Positions 62,911 to 64,000 of a stretch of 64,000 nt of DNA are shown here, piece by piece. Position 1 is the first letter of the stretch, and every line of letters starts with the position of its first letter. The position numbers and the translations under genes were made by a program. Under the pieces are notes generated by a model. That model had not been told where the DNA came from. It worked only from the letters and a program-made list of their open reading frames with translations, and searched no databases. The stretch is from Hyphomonadaceae bacterium. GTDB lineage: Bacteria; Pseudomonadota; Alphaproteobacteria; Caulobacterales; Aquidulcibacteraceae. The DNA lies in contig WRPI01000006.1 of NCBI GenBank assembly GCA_009773395.1, positions 92,305-156,304 on the forward strand, given 5' to 3'.

Positions 62911-63705
62911 ATGCCAATAATTCAGAACTTATCTATTTTTATCATCGCCAAAAATGAGGGTGACCGTATTGGCAAAACATTAATGGCGATCCAAGATTTA
63001 AGCGATGATATTTTGGTCGTTGATTCGGGTTCCAGTGACAATACTATTGAGGTAGCAAAAGCGCATGGTGCGCGGGTCATTCATAATGACTGGCCCGGTT
63101 ACGGTGAACAAAAGCGATTCGCCGAAGATAATTGCCGCCATGACTGGCTATTTAATTTGGACGCCGATGAAGTTATTACTGAAGAATTGAAAAACGAAAT
63201 CATCACGGCTTTTGGGGCCCCTGAATTGCCACCGCAAGCATTTAGCATTCCAATTGCCGAGGTTTTTCCGTTCGAAACAACCGCGCACAAATATGCTTAT
63301 GTGCTGGAACCTGTAAGGATATATCATCGGAGTGTTGGTCGCTATAATCCATCAATTGTTCATGATAGGGTCGATTTGATCAAAGGCACGAGAGTAAGCA
63401 CTTTCCATGGCCGTGTATTGCATTATTCGGTGCGCTCGCTTGGTGAACAATTGGTCAAGCTTAATGCTTATGCTGATAATCAAGCATTGGACATGGAATT
63501 GCGCGGTAAAAAATATTCGATTTTTCGGCTTTTGTTTGAGTTTCCAATCGCTTTCATCAAAGCATATTTCGGGCGACGGCATTTCATGCGCGGCACTTTT
63601 GGCTTTATGAGCGCAATGAATTACGCATTTTATCGTTATTTGCGACTGGCAAAACATTGGGAAAAAAGGCTAGAGCAAAGTCAAAAAGCGCAAAATAGCA
63701 ATTAA
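62911..63705 (+). CDS. family 2 glycosyltransferase (WaaE/KdtX-like)
   Basis: 264 residues. GT-A fold: LSIFIIAKNEGDRIGKTLMAIQDLSDDILVVDSGSSDNTIEVAKAHGARVI (residues 8-58) and WLFNLDADEVITEELK with the metal-binding DxD at about 80-86. The pattern of the middle part (YHRSVGRYNPSIVHDRVDLIKGTRVSTFHGRVLHYSVRSL) is that of the LPS core beta-1,4-glucosyltransferases of the WaaE/LgtF group. C-terminal residues 195-225 are hydrophobic/basic, fitting membrane association. Probably adds a core sugar to lipopolysaccharide. Start ATG at 62911; no convincing ribosome site. Transcribed away from phoR. Confidence 0.85.
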   Translation: MPIIQNLSIFIIAKNEGDRIGKTLMAIQDLSDDILVVDSGSSDNTIEVAKAHGARVIHNDWPGYGEQKRFAEDNCRHDWLFNLDADEVITEELKNEIITAFGAPELPPQAFSIPIAEVFPFETTAHKYAYVLEPVRIYHRSVGRYNPSIVHDRVDLIKGTRVSTFHGRVLHYSVRSLGEQLVKLNAYADNQALDMELRGKKYSIFRLLFEFPIAFIKAYFGRRHFMRGTFGFMSAMNYAFYRYLRLAKHWEKRLEQSQKAQNSN

Positions 63706-63808
63706 TCGGCCCCCTCTTGCGATTTTTCTGTGAATTTTGCGTAACAATGGCTTGACTCGCAAATAGCACATTGGCAAAAGGGAAATGTAGAGTTTACTCT
63801 GCGGCGTT

Positions 63809-63854
63809 TCGGGGAGGAAGCGCCTTCACTCAATGTCTTTTTTGACGAGCCGCG
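63809..63854 (+). repeat. 46-bp direct repeat, unit 1 (candidate small-RNA locus)
   Basis: The stretch from 63809 to 63854 recurs at 63955-64000 with only two differences (44 of 46). It contains GGGGAGGAAG, a strong anti-SD-complementary or SD-like motif, and GAAG/CTTC arms around a CGC loop flanked by GAG/CTC, giving a compact hairpin. The unit ends in the left arm of a Rho-independent terminator. The repeat falls in the 295-base stretch after the glycosyltransferase, which contains no gene. Confidence 0.6.
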
Positions 63855-63877
63855 CTTAATTGCTGCGGCTTTTTTTT
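63848..63877 (+). terminator. Rho-independent terminator inside the repeat locus
   Basis: Stem AGCCGC (63848-63853) with GCGGCT (63865-63870), loop of eleven bases, followed by a run of eight T. Strong on the plus strand; on the minus strand the trailing sequence is A-rich and would not terminate. It may end either the glycosyltransferase transcript or a short RNA starting before 63809. Confidence 0.8.
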
Positions 63878-63954
63878 ATCTTGAGTTTCCGAAACGCTTT
63901 GTTTGCTCTTCGGCTAATCTGAAAAGTCTGCAACTTTTCAGGCCTCATCGGAAA

Positions 63955-64000
63955 TCGGGGAGGAAGCGCCTTCACTCAATGTTTTTTTTGACGGGCCGCG
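63955..64000 (+). repeat. 46-bp direct repeat, unit 2 (cut by window end)
   Basis: Second copy of the unit at 63809, 146 bases later. The window ends at GGGCCGCG, the place where in unit 1 the terminator stem starts, so a second terminator is expected just beyond. Between the units a perfect 9-bp hairpin (CTGAAAAGT at 63919-63927, ACTTTTCAG at 63933-63941) stands alone. Unit 2 continues out of view. Confidence 0.6.

Overview
The window reads as a contiguous piece of an alphaproteobacterial chromosome of moderate G+C (judged by eye, not computed). The evidence is the gene order mscL-trpF-trpB-trpA-accD-folC, the block aroA-cmk-rpsA-ihfB next to a TIGR02300 gene and tRNA-Ala, the DUF2336 and PAS_5 proteins, class II-type EPSP synthase, AccD lacking its zinc ribbon, PstA/PstC with long extra N-terminal parts, and the rhizobial-type rhamnose enzymes RhaI and fused RhaD. 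TonB-dependent uptake and low-to-mid G+C would fit a Caulobacterales/Hyphomonadaceae-like lineage, but that placement is inference.

Layout. 1-5.7 kb: PAS_5 and DUF2336 genes, a yceI-cytochrome b561-yceI operon, and an ECF sigma factor module, with two MITE-like elements of 162 and 164 bp (TAGAGC...GCTCTA ends) at 58-219 and 4172-4335. 5.7-10.8 kb: TsaC/Sua5, a DUF2971 gene, an aminotransferase and a 2OG-oxygenase, interspersed with two toxin-antitoxin modules (BrnT/BrnA and RHH/RelE), each with a palindromic operator candidate. 10.8-16.4 kb: an exported protein of unknown function, hemC-hemD, a DUF4153 membrane protein and an NDUFA9-like protein. 16.4-28.2 kb: folC, accD, trpABF, two mscL paralogues separated by a palindromic element, ihfB, rpsA, cmk, a DUF4062-type gene wedged before cmk, aroA, TIGR02300 and tRNA-Ala(GGC).

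28.2-50.9 kb is a catabolic island for a rhamnose-containing glycan. A TonB receptor and an MFS sugar transporter give uptake. A GH78 rhamnosidase, a GHL6-type putative glycosidase and esterases release sugars. RhaI, a rhamnulose kinase and the RhaD aldolase/dehydrogenase fusion make a full L-rhamnose pathway to DHAP and lactate. A DeoR-type regulator probably controls it through a TGCAA/CAATC-type site recurring in its intergenic regions. Two Gfo/Idh/MocA oxidoreductases, a PhyH-type dioxygenase, a PMI-like cupin and an extra class II aldolase have no place in plain rhamnose catabolism and suggest a second, possibly modified sugar. The right edge lies in a 3' remnant of a SIS-domain glucosamine-6-phosphate deaminase (nagB-II type), still overlapping an intact nagA.

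51-64 kb: nagA, two acyl-CoA dehydrogenases, a CoxE-like VWA protein, the phosphate regulon phoR-pstC-pstA-pstB-phoU-phoB with a three-repeat Pho box before pstC, and a family 2 glycosyltransferase. The window ends in two 46-bp direct repeats 146 bp apart, the first merging into a Rho-independent terminator: a candidate tandem small-RNA locus cut by the window edge. No rRNA, CRISPR array, integrase or transposase gene was seen.
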